The notes beneath the pieces were generated by a model. That model searched no databases. It had not been told where the DNA came from and saw only the letters and a list, made by a program, of their open reading frames with translations. Positions 1-9,606 of a stretch of 20,982 nucleotides of DNA are shown in pieces (the first letter of the stretch is position 1; each line of letters opens with the position of its first letter). The stretch comes from Larix sibirica. Taxonomy: Eukaryota > Streptophyta > Pinopsida > Pinales > Pinaceae. Position numbers and translations under genes: made by a program. Location: the NCBI GenBank assembly GCA_004151065.3, contig NWUY0300055996.1:14843-35824 (forward strand), read 5' to 3'.

Positions 1-165
1 ATGAAGCTTAACCATTATTGAGTCCAAATCAAGATTCTTCTCCAAGTTGCCTGAGTCCAATTTAGTATCCTATAAGGCACTACCTCAACACACGAGGCTC
101 AATCTCGACACACAAGATCGACCTAGAGAATGATTCATGATGATTTAACTTTAACACAGGTTTTG

Positions 166-766
166 TTGAAATTGGTCTCATTCGAAGCCCTATATGGTAG
201 AAAATGTAGTATTCCGGTAAATTGGGACAAACCGGTGGATAAGGTAATTGTTGGCCCATAAATGTTAAAGGACATGGAAAATCATATAGGTAATATCAAG
301 CATAATTTAAAAGTGGCACGGGACAAACATAAAAGCTACGCATATAAAGGAAGAGTGTTCAAGGAATTCTAGGTTGGAGATCATGTGTTCTTGAAGTTAA
401 AAGCCAAGAAAAGCTCATTGAGTTGGCAGCTATATTCTCTGACCTTTCACGATCTTAAGCAGAATTGGACCAGTGGCTTATGATCTAGCTTTGCCTCCAT
501 CCATGAAGGCTCATAATGTATTCCATTTTTCCTTCTTAAATAAATATTTTCATGATTTTAATCGTGTACTTTATTGGTCCTTGATTCAAGTGGAATCGAA
601 AGGAGAGTTATGGGCGCAACCAATTTGCATATTGGATCGAAAATTCAAAGTGCTCAGGAACAAGACCATAGGGAAGGTAAAGGTAAAATGGACAAATTAC
701 AACCCTAAGGAAGCAACTTGGGAGATGGAAGACACCATGCAGAAGGAGTGCCCACATTTGTTGTAA
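166..766 (+). pseudogene. Ty3/gypsy chromovirus pol 3' end, copy 1 (integrase C-terminus and chromodomain-like tail)
   Basis: The product would be the end of a retrotransposon polyprotein that inserts element cDNA into chromosomes. From 166 the frame reads FEALYGRKC at 181, the conserved motif after the integrase core, then the integrase C-terminal region with VGDHVFLKLK. After a frame change near 430-440 it continues as IGPVAYDLALPPSMKAHNVF and ends in a chromodomain-like stretch (KVKWTNYNPKEATWE) with a stop at 764-766. Lesions visible are a TAA at 259-261, a TAG at 370-372, a TGA at 440-442 and the frameshift. The last 97 codons are open, but they are only the tail of a longer protein and the GTG at 473 is not a real start. 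The upstream protease, RT and integrase core are absent. The first ~160 bases do not align to pol by eye. Confidence 0.88.
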
Positions 767-839
767 AAAAAGTTTTGAATTGTAAATAAATTTTGTATGA
801 TGTATATAATGATATAAACACTGAGGACGGTGTTGTTCT

Positions 840-853
840 AAGGGGGAGGGGAA
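840..853 (+). other. Polypurine tract of gypsy copy 1
   Basis: A purine-only run (AAGGGGGAGGGGAA) lies immediately before TGTAACACCCC. This is the expected site for plus-strand priming just upstream of a 3' LTR and fixes the LTR boundary at 854. Confidence 0.8.
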
Positions 854-870
854 TGTAACACCCCAGTTTN
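854..870 (+). repeat. Start of gypsy 3' LTR, cut off at the N
   Basis: TGTAACACCCC directly follows the polypurine tract and is a common start for LTRs of plant chromoviruses. Only 16 bases are present before the N at 870. The sequence after the N is pol again, so the rest of this LTR is missing or lost in the assembly. Confidence 0.75.
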
Positions 871-1231
871 TGGAAGTTGAAAAAAGTTAGTAGCTAGGTT
901 ATGTGGACCTTTCGAGATATTAAGTATAATTGGACCAGTGTCTTATGAGCTAGACTTTTCACCATCTATGAGGGCACATAATGTATTCCACGTTTCCTTA
1001 CTAAAGAAATATGTTCATGATTCTAATCATGTACTTGATTGATCCTTCATTCAGGTGGAACCAGAAGGAGAATTCCAAGTACAACCAATGTGCATAGTGG
1101 ACCATAAAGTCAAAGAACTCAAGAACCGAGCCATAGGGCAGGTAAAAGTCCATTTGACACATTACATCCCTGAAGAAGCAACTTGGGAGATGGAAGACAC
1201 CATGCAGAAGGAGTACCTGCATGTGTTTTGA
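871..1231 (+). pseudogene. Ty3/gypsy chromovirus pol 3' end, copy 2
   Basis: This second, diverged copy of the chromodomain-bearing pol end begins directly after the N. From 905 the frame reads GPFEILSIIGPV, then the SMRAHNVFHVSLLKKYVHD core and the EATWEMEDTMQKE tail, with a stop at 1229-1231. Across these 109 codons there is a single internal stop, a TGA in the position corresponding to the Trp of copy 1 (LYWSLIQ against LD*SFIQ). Bases 871-904 align to copy 1 at about 390-440, which shows where the copy resumes. It is less damaged than copy 1 and is not a simple recent duplicate, since many bases differ. Everything upstream (protease, RT, integrase core) is missing. Confidence 0.88.
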
Positions 1232-1298
1232 AAATTTTGATTGTAAGGAAATTTGTATAATGTATATAATGTACAGACACTAAGGACGATGTTAATTT

Positions 1299-1312
1299 AA
1301 GGGAGTGGGGAA
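1299..1312 (+). other. Polypurine tract of gypsy copy 2
   Basis: AAGGGAGTGGGGAA, interrupted by one T, precedes TGCAACACCCC. It is placed like the tract at 840-853 and marks the second LTR boundary. Confidence 0.72.
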
Positions 1313-1500
1313 TGCAACACCCCAATTTTTCCTTCTCTATATTTTCAATGTAGTAAAAAGATGATGGGGCCTAGATCCGAACACATGTCATTTATTTTGT
1401 ACTTTGGATTAATTTTGTCGATTGTGGATGAGGAGGATGCTGAAAAGAAAGGGGACTATGAACCCATGAGAGGGAAATGAAAGAGTAAGGGGGTTAAATC
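1313..1500 (+). repeat. Gypsy 3' LTR, proximal part (far end not determined)
   Basis: TGCAACACCCCAATTTTT follows the polypurine tract and corresponds to TGTAACACCCCAGTTT at 854. I could not find a convincing CA-ending right terminus, so the end given is arbitrary. LTRs of this group can run well beyond it, and much of the following kilobase may belong to it. Confidence 0.6.
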
Positions 1501-3273
1501 CTTAGAGATCCCAACCTTTCCCTAACCTCATGTATTGAACCCAATTTGATATTATTACTAAAAAAATTGGAAAGAGGGTAGTCGCATGTGGTTTTTGAAA
1601 GGTGGCATGTGGTACTTATTTTTCCATGCATCAAAAGGGCTCGGGACTTAGAGAAAGTTTTCATTGAGACCGATGTGGTTGTACGAGAGTCCATTGAACC
1701 TGTTATTCCCTCCAGGAAAGTCTAGACACACCTATTAACGCCTGTTGAAAATTCTAAGTTAAAAGTGTGAATGAAACCCCTTTTAGTCTGATCCTGGAGC
1801 ATTGTGCAGTGGTAGCATGGCCTAAGGGACTGCTTAGTCAAAGAAGGGAAGCTACTGCTATGTGTTGGACAGGAAGAAGAAGGAAAGTTACTATTGGAAA
1901 TTTTTGCAGGCTAGGTCTGAGTGTTGTGGTTGTAGGAAGAAAAACAATCTCTATGTTAGCCAATGAAATTTTCCCCCCTCATGGTTTCATAGTCTCACCA
2001 TGACTAAAATTTTGATTACTTTTCATTTTCCACACACAATTTAATAATACTTCTAATGCATTAATTTCCTTTATTCCATCTTTTAATGTATTTGTGAGTA
2101 GTGTGTAGTTATTCCCCGCAACAACTAATTCATAAAACTCTTTGTGTGATATAAAGCTCAAGAGAAAAAAAATCCCCACACAAAAAAGTATGGCCTTTCA
2201 CAAATTTGCCTTGCATGTACAATAAATATTTAGAAATGGTTCTTATTAGAAAAATTAGGAGTTAAATTACAAACCCCTTGGAAGGAGAGGAATTATGTCA
2301 ATTTATAATATATATATTCAAAATAAGAGATATGGACATCAATATACTCTTGCACTAGGCGGGGATTGCAACTTCAGATAAGGGTTGGAATTATGAGAGG
2401 ACGAAATGCATTAAAATGTGGGGGAATTGAAGAAGAATATTTACCTCATAGTGCATCTAAACAACATTACCTCCGATAGAAAATATCTATGCATAAAAAC
2501 CATAAAAAATTCAATCAAGTTGATTTGTCATAACCTATAAGTGGAAATATAGAGATATACAAATATAGACAAAAAAGCATTTATGTCTATTTTGCAAACA
2601 AGGAGAAATTGAGCACGAGGTGCATGTAGTGCTACATGATCTTATGTATAACATAGAAGCACTCAATCCGACATGAAAATTCAAGTAGCTTATAGTATCT
2701 TTTTGTTTGCCAAAAAAACAACTAAGTCCTTATATTGAGGATGTTTAAGAAAACCAATAGGAAAATGACTACATTGTAGGTTGAGACATCTTTGGTATAA
2801 CGTTTTTCTTTGTATTTTTTCATATTGTCTTACAGATCCTACATGTTCTCCAATTAATGTAAATAAAAAGTATTCCATTCTATTATATCAAGTTAGTACG
2901 AGGAAATCATTTACAAATATTTGGAGATATCCAATGATCAATTTGGAATCAATTGAGTTCACAAACCCAACATAATCAAAGTTTGGACCATTGAAGACCT
3001 ATGAGGAATCCACTCTTACAATCAAACATTGATCATGAGTAAGGATAAACATGGGAACTGCAGTTATTGGGCATAGATACAAATAACTTGGTTGAAGTAC
3101 AAAAGCAAATACAAAAAAAAACTCAGTTGAAGTACAAATATATATTGAAGAAGTTCTTTATGGCTAGGAATTTTCATTTTAACATGGTAGATTGGAGATT
3201 GGCACCAAGGTTACCAAGGATGGTATATTTAGGTCTCCAAGGTAGATGGGATGAACTTTTTTAGCAACCAAAT
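1501..3273. other. Unassigned intergenic or LTR-derived DNA
   Basis: AT-rich sequence without a convincing coding frame. The short open frames here (all under 80 codons) show no family motif and have the length expected by chance. The first part may be the remainder of the gypsy LTR. I see no tandem repeats, LTR pairs or RNA genes. Confidence 0.5.
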
Positions 3274-3406
3274 GAGAATATTTTATCTCGATTGTGTGTT
3301 TGCAGGGGCATTCGTTGAGCACACAACAAAGTCAACAACTAACTTTGTTGTCTTCTCATAGGATTCAACAAATGCACAATCGAGTTAAGTTCTAGAGAAT
3401 ATTTTA
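3274..3406. mobile_element. Small fold-back (MITE-like) element with 12-bp flanking direct repeats
   Basis: The 12-mer GAGAATATTTTA occurs at 3274-3285 and 3395-3406. Between them is a nested palindrome. Outer arms CTCGATTGTG (3287-3296) and CACAATCGAG (3375-3384) pair perfectly and extend inward with two mismatches. Inner arms ACAACAAAGT (3323-3332) and ACTTTGTTGT (3342-3351) pair perfectly around a 9-nt loop. A direct repeat flanking an inverted-repeat unit is the usual sign of a small non-autonomous DNA transposon. A duplication of 9-12 bp would suit a Mutator-like source, which is inference only. No coding capacity. Confidence 0.55.
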
Positions 3407-4884
3407 ACGTTCAAATTAGAAAACCATGGAAAAAAACATGCAGGAATCCCACCTCTTCTTCAATGATTCAAGTAAATTACCATGATTCAAATTTGCAGAT
3501 TGTCAGATGATCATTCCTTGAGGTTAATCTAGTGTTGGGATGAGAATATGCCAATTTCCATTACACTTAAATGGGAGAGGAAGCCAACATTTGAAGGATT
3601 TTGGCATTGGTATTGATTTGTTTATATGCATACTTGGATTACATGGATTGGAATCTAAGGTAAGGTTTATGTATCTATTACATAAACATTAATGCCCAAA
3701 GACTTTAAGGAAAGGAAGTAGTTTGGGGGATACAAGATTGGTTCGAACACTAGTTGATGGGCTGAGAGATTGCAAAGGAGATATAAGAGAGGGGGTCTTG
3801 TCCATTATCAGAGGTTCCTCTAGAAGGGGGAAAGTTAGGCTCACCTGAGAGGAATAATTCCTTGAGTGGGGAGTGAGAATTGTATCCCCATTCTAAGGCA
3901 CAAGTAGATTGTCGCCTTTCCTCCTCAACAAGGGGACGAGAATCACCCTGGTAGACAAGAATAAGAGACCACAAGTGATAACTTATTAAACGGGTGATAT
4001 CTTAGGGACAGTTATGCTCAATTCCAGTAATGTGGTCCAAATGACAAGAATACAAAGGAGGTTCATGCGAAGCCACTTGACTTGAGATGTCAATGGAGCT
4101 AACCCAAACAACTACCATCATAGAGAGATAAAGGCCCAAAAAGAGGGATGATTTAGGGAACTATGAAACAAAGAGTGAGTATGATAGAAGAGAGAGCTAC
4201 CCTCTCTTGGAACATGAAGATACAATACCCCCTTATGTCCACTTGGAGTAGGGGATCAAGAGAAAATAAGAGGGATCCTTTGTGCGATAGAGGGAAGGGT
4301 TGATGGGAAATCCCAAATAGAGTCATCAAAATGTGGTGAATGAATGGATTCATGCTAACACACACAACATGAGGGTAGGGATGGGAGACTATAATAGCGC
4401 ACACACACACACCACTAAAAGGGGAAGAAAGAAGAGTGGAGTCTCCACTCAATTCTAGGGCTAGACTGAGAAACCATAGGGTGAGACAAAAGAGGATCAG
4501 AATAAGAGGGAAAGCACTTAGATTAGTTAGGGCCTTAATACTTTGTTATTGTTCACCTGGAACTGCAGATGATTTGAATACTTCACTTGGGTTTTCGAAT
4601 CAAGTTTTACCAAAGAATTAAATGAGGAAATAGATCCAATTAACTAGGTTTAATTAACTGATAATTCCTTTAATGGGATACAAACCCTAATATTAGAGAT
4701 ACAAAGAGAAAAATTGAAAGAGATCACCAAGAATTTGTTATAGAAGATGATGAAACTCCTTGGGTTGAACAAGAGATTTGTGACAAGCCTCTAAGAGTGA
4801 TACATCCTGGAAGTTCCTACACATATAGTTCCATTTTTTTGCAAAATGAGACTTGACTCAATCTCTAATACAACACACACACAT

Positions 4885-4915
<31 letters not shown>

Positions 4916-5408
4916 TATTATTTTAAATATCAATCAATAAAAAAAGTAGAGAAAATAGACCTTGGTACCTTCATTGAGGATGATACATCCCTTACCCTAC
5001 TTATGATGGAACCTTTTTTCAGGTTGTAAGGTTGAAATTTCAAGGTACGAGTGAAACTAAGCCAATGAAGGTGCTATAGGATAAATCAATCAAACCTACA
5101 AGGTTGGAGCCATGCTATCCATAATACATCCCTATAAAGGTGATAGAGATGATAGGTGCAAGCAACCCAAGGGAGTAAGAGAGGTGGAAGGAGTTTGATC
5201 ACTAATCCAGGTGTGTACCTATAAATTAGGGTTTTCAACTTGGTAGAAGAATTGAAGGAGGCTTTACAAAGAGGAATTAAATGGTAAAAATAGGTGAGGA
5301 AGTGACCTCGAGGTATTAGGTTAGTCATTCAAGGGTCCAAATCATACAAAATTGTTGTACCTTGGTTGTTGACTATGTGTTGTTGATTTAGTACAATGTT
5401 CCTATGAG
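3407..5408. other. Unassigned repeat-like DNA upstream of element A
   Basis: No gene or element boundary is supported. A short CA run lies at about 4399-4413. The longest open frame (4153-4452, minus strand) lacks any recognisable motif. The motif ATACATCC recurs near 4800, 4982 and 5124 without a regular period. This is the left genomic flank of the retrotransposon that begins at 5414. Confidence 0.5.
4863..4914. repeat. CA / AGAT microsatellite
   Basis: A short (CA) run is followed by seven perfect AGAT units (4887-4914). It is a simple sequence repeat, likely length-variable between individuals. Confidence 0.9.
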
Positions 5409-5413
5409 TTTTA
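5409..5413. repeat. Element A target-site duplication, left (TTTTA)
   Basis: TTTTA directly precedes the TG start of element A and is matched exactly at 13379-13383. Confidence 0.85.
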
Positions 5414-5849
5414 TGATCTGAAATGGATCTGAACCAATGAATGGATGTAAGACTAATTACCTATGATGTAATTAGGAAATGTATGAAGGTTAGATGTTAC
5501 ATAAAAGACAATGCAATGTGAAGTGGAATAAGATAAAGAGAGTAAAATAATGAATTAATTAAAATATAATAGGAGAGAGAAAGAGAGGGAGGAATGGGAA
5601 CTAGAAGGTAGTAGTTTGACCTTCCCATTACCCCCTAGCTCTCTTATATCTCATTGTATTTTTTGTTCTCAATGGGTCTTTTGTCTATAGAGAGGAGGAT
5701 ACACAAAGGATTTCAACGAACCATAAGCAACATTGTAACCAAATATTGTTGGAATCAATTGAGCTACCATTTGAATGCTAGGTTTTCCATTTGAGTTTCC
5801 AGAGTAAATAATGTCTCCTTGTGCAATGTTTCTCCCTGTGATATTATTT
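5414..5849 (+). repeat. Element A 5' LTR, left part
   Basis: Aligns to 11251-11694 of the 3' LTR. Similarity begins sharply at TGAT and does not extend upstream. The LTR is interrupted after 5849 by element B and resumes at 7955. Confidence 0.87.
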
Positions 5850-6294
5850 TGTTATGATACTCCCTAGGGGTATAATGGGGCCCGTCGAAGTGTTCATTAG
5901 AGTAATAGCATAGGCCATTTAATGTAAAGTGGACTAGGTCCACAATGTTTGTTATTATTAAATAAGGCCCACTATGGTAGTTATTAGTGAATTAATGTAA
6001 TGGGGACTCATTAAGGAAGGTCCAATAGGTTGTTAGGAGGCTGTTATGATTATAGTTGTAAAAATAAGAATGGAGTCCTCCTTATGAGTGATGTGTGAAA
6101 GAATATTGTATGTGGATCTTAGTTCATGGGAAGTTTCCCCCTCGAAGAGGCAAGTGAATATGAGTGGATCCTTCCATAAAAGGATCAAGTGTAAGGTGTT
6201 GCCTTACCTTAAGGGTTTTTCTTTGAATAAAATTGGAGCTTATTTGATATATTGTATATGATTTCATATATTTTCATATCAAAGGTATACTACA
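5850..6294 (+). repeat. Element B 5' LTR
   Basis: Starts TGTTATGA and ends ACTACA. It carries a TATA-like CCATAAAAGG near 6173 and an AATAAA at 6226-6231, both conserved in position in the second LTR. Confidence 0.82.
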
Positions 6295-6296
6295 AC

Positions 6297-6308
6297 TAGT
6301 ACTAGAGC
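6297..6308 (+). other. Element B primer-binding-site-like sequence
   Basis: TAGTACTAGAGC, two bases after the LTR end, matches the plant initiator-Met tRNA primer site TGGTATCAGAGC at 9 of 12 bases. The position is right and the match is weak, as expected for an old copy. Confidence 0.5.
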
Positions 6309-6725
6309 ACTTTCCAAGACCAAAAACTAAGAACATTTTTTTTTCTTTCCACGGATTTTCAAAGAGAAAAAGGGGGTTGCGACACTTAGATTATTTTTTT
6401 AGTCATTATTGGCATAATTTGCAAAGAATGATTGTATATATAAGTTCTTATAGTAAAAATACTTGATTTCAAATATTGAATCTCTTAGATTGAATTCCAA
6501 ACAAGAGAGATATTGTCATTTGAAATTTGTTATTTTTTAGGGTTTTTGCTAACAGGCGTGGATCTTGCATAATACAACTTTTGTCAAGGTGATTAGATTG
6601 CAACCAGATCAATGTCGTTGGAGAGATAATTTCAAAATCGTTCATATGGAATATTATATGACATATTTCCATCCAATATCTATTACATTGTAACCCTTGC
6701 AAATTTTCACCCTCAAAATTGAAGC

Positions 6726-7523
6726 ATGGCAAAGTGGTGGAACGTGCCATGGGAGGAACGTATATGGCTCACAAAAGCTTTCCAGGCTAAGCAGGACAAT
6801 TTGAAATCCATGTAGCATAACATGAGTAAATTTAACGAGGCTTTTATTAATTTGAAGGAGGCTTGTGTTATCAATACCACATATTATTCCACCATTGAAT
6901 AATATAACAAAGAAAGATATGCATGGTATGATTTAGAAGATGCTTATGAGGATTGGTATATGGATAGTTGTAATTTTTGGAAAGACAACTACTTCCGTAT
7001 TCTTTTTTATGACTCTTCTCCACCATATGAGGATAAATTTGTGGAGGAAAGACAACAATAGGTGGTTCCCACCAATTTCTAGTTTGCTTCTTATACAGTA
7101 GTAGAGTTCCTCTTAGCTCCATCCATTTACTACTCTATGAAAAATGTATTTGTTGTCGATGGTTATACTTATTTGGATCCACATGAACATCATGGGCATG
7201 TGAAGCATAATAATCAGCAGCTTGTGGAGCTTAGGTTTCATCAAGGGGGTGTCAGTTGGCTCACATGGACATTGGATATAGGTTTATGGATGAATCCCTT
7301 AGACCACTTCAACATGGCCATTAACAATCGTACATGGAACTCGGGCTTGATATGGATCTTGTTGGATGACGTTAGAACGGTGGCTAACATTTGTACATGT
7401 GACCTTGGTTCCTTGTCTTACTTGAGCATGGTGGTCAACATTCACTTATCAGACCCTGGTTTATGGTTGTACATCTTCACATCAAGCATTGAGGGAAACG
7501 CTTTCCTAAGAGGGGTGGTGTGA
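6726..7523 (+). pseudogene. Decayed protein frame inside element B (gag-like by position, family unknown)
   Basis: One frame runs about 265 codons with only four internal stops, at codons 30, 59, 112 and 119. The last 128 codons are open, and the final TGA overlaps the first bases of the 3' LTR. A random frame in such AT-rich DNA would carry many more stops, so this was probably coding. The N-terminal part is rich in aromatic and acidic residues (MAKWWNVPWEERIW, then DLEDAYEDWYMD). The C-terminal part is His-rich around HEHHGHVKHNN and then more hydrophobic. I see no CCHC zinc knuckle, protease DSG, RT or integrase motif. Position suggests a structural (gag) product, but no family can be named. 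Upstream sequence (about 6476-6725) in another frame may be an extension with three stops. Confidence 0.5.
7508..7520 (+). other. Element B polypurine tract
   Basis: AAGAGGGGTGGTG lies immediately before the TG of the 3' LTR at 7521. It is purine-rich with two T interruptions and positioned as a plus-strand primer. Confidence 0.6.
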
Positions 7524-7915
7524 TTATGACCCTCCCTAGGGGTGTAATGGAACGCCGAAGGGCCCATTAGAGTAATAGTGGAGGTCATTTAATGTNTAGT
7601 GAATAAATGTAATGGGGCCTCACTAAAGAATGTACACTAGGTAGTTAGGAGGTTGTTATGATTAGTGTTTCATAAATAAGTATGGAGTCCTCCTTATGAG
7701 TCATGTGTGGAGTATATTGTATTTGGAGCTTAGACCATAAGATGTTTTCACCTCATAGAGGCAAGTGAACAAGAGTGGATCCTTCCATAAAAGGATTAAT
7801 TGTAAGGTGTTTCCCTAGCTTGAGGGTTTTCATATTAATAAAAGAGTGGATAATTTCTATATTATTCTTAGATATATTTCATGTGGTAATGTTTTCATAT
7901 CTAAGGTATACTACA
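7521..7915 (+). repeat. Element B 3' LTR, with an N marking missing sequence
   Basis: Starts TGATTATGACCCTCCC and ends GGTATACTACA, matching the 5' LTR. An N at 7596 stands where the 5' LTR has 59 extra bases (5926-5984), which accounts for this copy being shorter. AATAAA is at 7837-7842. Confidence 0.82.
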
Positions 7916-7954
7916 TCATGACCCTCCCTAGGGGTGTAATGGGGGGTCATAACA
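7916..7954 (+). repeat. Palindromic 39-nt tail at the right end of element B
   Basis: Between the LTR end (ACTACA) and the target duplication lie 39 extra bases. They first repeat the LTR start in direct orientation (ATGACCCTCCCTAGGGG at 7918) and then give its first ten bases inverted (GGTCATAACA). The arms ATGACCCTCCC and GGGGGGTCAT can fold into a hairpin. Confidence 0.75.
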
Positions 7955-9592
7955 TGTTTACCATGTCACCTTGGTTTTGTGTTGATATCAGAGCTTCTTT
8001 GTGATAATAATGGTTGCCAATAAATAATGAGAGTGTGATAGAGAGGGATTTGTAATTAGAGTTGTATATTTACTGTAATAATGGGTATCTATTAGTTAAT
8101 TGAGGTTCCAATAGCCATTTTTTCCCATGGTTGGATGTTTACCCATTCCTAGAGATCAATTGTCTCCATTCGGGAATCATTGCATTAATCTAGGTAGTTG
8201 ATAAATTGGTTATGGATTATTCTCCTAGACTATTAGATGTGTTATGCTTACCTAAGCATCTTTCATCTCTCCCTATGTCGTATGACCTCCTCTTTCTAAG
8301 ATTTGGATTAATTGTTAAGTGATTAACCATTTGATGGGAGAATTACTTGATGCATGGTCATTTTTCCTCGTTGTTAGGTATTTCTCTCACTGTTTGGGTG
8401 AATTCATTGATGCTAGGAGATTTTTTTCTCATTGCTAGGCATTATCCTCACTGTTTAGGTGAATTCCTTTGCTTGATAGTTGAATTTCTCTAGTTGATGG
8501 GGATTTTCTCCCTTTGGCACAACATGTCGTCTTGTTGGATGCATTCCCTTGTTTACTGGGCATATTTTCCTCATCTTGTGTGAATCTACTTGCTTGTTGG
8601 GCGTAATTTATTCTGGGCTAAGCGTATTGCATGGTGAATTGATACACACGTCCCTGGTTGTTGATGAGGAGAACACTACCATTGAATAGCATTGTTTGCA
8701 ACCATGAATGCTAACGGGATTTCATTGGAGTTGAAGAGAGATGGGATTATTTAAATGTCGGGTCCCTTCATTATATTTAGCATCTAGTGGATCAATTTAG
8801 TGCCTCATTCCCATGCAAACTCTTCATATGGGTTTTGAACAATAAACATCTTCTTTTTATGTTTATTAGATAATTGGTATAGCACAATTTTCTATTAAAT
8901 GGTGTTCAAGTTTTGGGCCAAGTGGATAGGCTTGTATCCACTCCTATCCATAGTGCTTGATATCCACATATTCACTAGTTATCATAGCCTTGGCATCAAG
9001 AAATTTTTTCTTATTACTCCATTAAAGAAACCATGGACATTGACGTTGTTGTGGAAACAAGTGTACATTGTGATATGGTCACCTGATTGAACGGTCGGCA
9101 CAACTACTTCTTCAATTGATTGATGAAAAGCTTGGTAATGGGTTCAAGAACCATTTACAATAGCTTATCCTTATATTATCATTGGTTTAGAAACGTAGCA
9201 CTTGTCATGAGCCATATCATCGATCATCAATATCATTGCAAAGTAGTGGTACTCAAAATTGCACCTAGAACCAAATTCTTAGTGACAAAGTAGTTACAAC
9301 ACCTTGGGTATGATTGGCCTAATTATTATTGCTTTTTAGTTGGTTGTCTTGTGTGTAGGTTACATTAAGAAATAATGGATAGATAATTGCCATATTAGCA
9401 GCCTTACATGCCTATAGGAGAACATAGACAATCAAAGTTTGCACTCAGGATTGTAGTGTTAGAACAGACCTTGTAGCTAGCAAATGGACATAGATCTATG
9501 TACAAGACTAAGAACAAAGACTATATACAAATTCCATAGAGGTATCCATGTTGGTGAAGCAAGTGAGCTATAAGTCCCTTCTTTATGGATCA
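7955..9592 (+). repeat. Element A 5' LTR, right part
   Basis: Resumes at the TGTTT target duplication and aligns to 11690-13378 of the 3' LTR. Shared landmarks include GAGAGTGTGATAGAG, CCCTTTGGCACA, GGAGAACACTACCATT and CTATAAGTCCCT. It ends GGATCA two bases before the primer-binding site. Confidence 0.87.
8350..8625. repeat. Degenerate ~20-bp tandem repeat in element A 5' LTR
   Basis: About 13-14 diverged units of 18-22 bp, each of the form TGnTnGGTGAATTTTCTCAnT (for example TGCTAGGAGATTTTTTTCTC and TGTTAGGTATTTCTCTCACT). The same array occurs in the other LTR. Confidence 0.7.
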
Positions 9593-9594
9593 TA

Positions 9595-9606
9595 TGGTAT
9601 CAAAGT
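9595..9606 (+). other. Element A primer-binding site
   Basis: TGGTATCAAAGT matches the plant initiator-Met tRNA primer site TGGTATCAGAGC at 10 of 12 bases and lies two bases after the 5' LTR end. It fixes both the LTR boundary and the element's orientation. Confidence 0.78.

Larger units (their letters stand above)
5850..7954 (+). mobile_element. Element B: LTR retrotransposon nested in the 5' LTR of A
   Basis: The insertion begins TGTTATGATACTCCC and ends GGTCATAACA, and is bounded by TATTT (5845-5849) and TGTTT (7955-7959), a 5-bp duplication with one mismatch. The 3' LTR of A reads GATATTATTTGCTATGTCAA at the same place, which is the uninterrupted target. Inside, 5850-6294 and 7521-7915 are direct repeats sharing CTCCCTAGGGGT near the start and GGTATACTACA at the end. 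A primer-site-like sequence follows the first (6297-6308) and a purine-rich tract precedes the second. The interior is about 1.2 kb with one decayed reading frame and no protease, RT or integrase, so B is probably non-autonomous. It is younger than A because it lies within A's LTR. Confidence 0.85.

Noticed and set aside
1001-1325. Minus-strand open frames of 68-73 codons
   Set aside because: They are antisense shadows of the gypsy pol copy, which explains this interval on the plus strand.
1790-1830. GTGCAGTGGTAGCATGG resembling a tRNA D-arm or A-box
   Set aside because: No B-box, acceptor pairing, tail or target duplication follows, so neither a tRNA nor a SINE is supported.
4153-4452. Minus-strand 99-codon open frame
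   Set aside because: No motif or family resemblance. The length is compatible with chance in a purine-rich stretch.
7137-7523. Open frame of 128 codons as an independent gene
   Set aside because: The same frame continues upstream to 6726 with a few stops and its stop codon lies in the element B LTR, so it is the tail of a decayed retroelement frame rather than a host gene.
5850-7954. Element B as a DNA transposon with TGTTATGA terminal inverted repeats
   Set aside because: The inverted right terminus is confined to a 39-nt tail. The long internal direct repeats with primer-site-like and purine-tract flanks fit an LTR retrotransposon better.
7983-7994. TGATATCAGAGC, a strong primer-binding-site look-alike
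   Set aside because: At first it suggested that A's LTR ends here. But the homologous sequence after 11718 shows similarity continuing through it for another 1.6 kb, and the TG...CA ends and TTTTA duplications place the LTR end at 9592, where another primer site lies.
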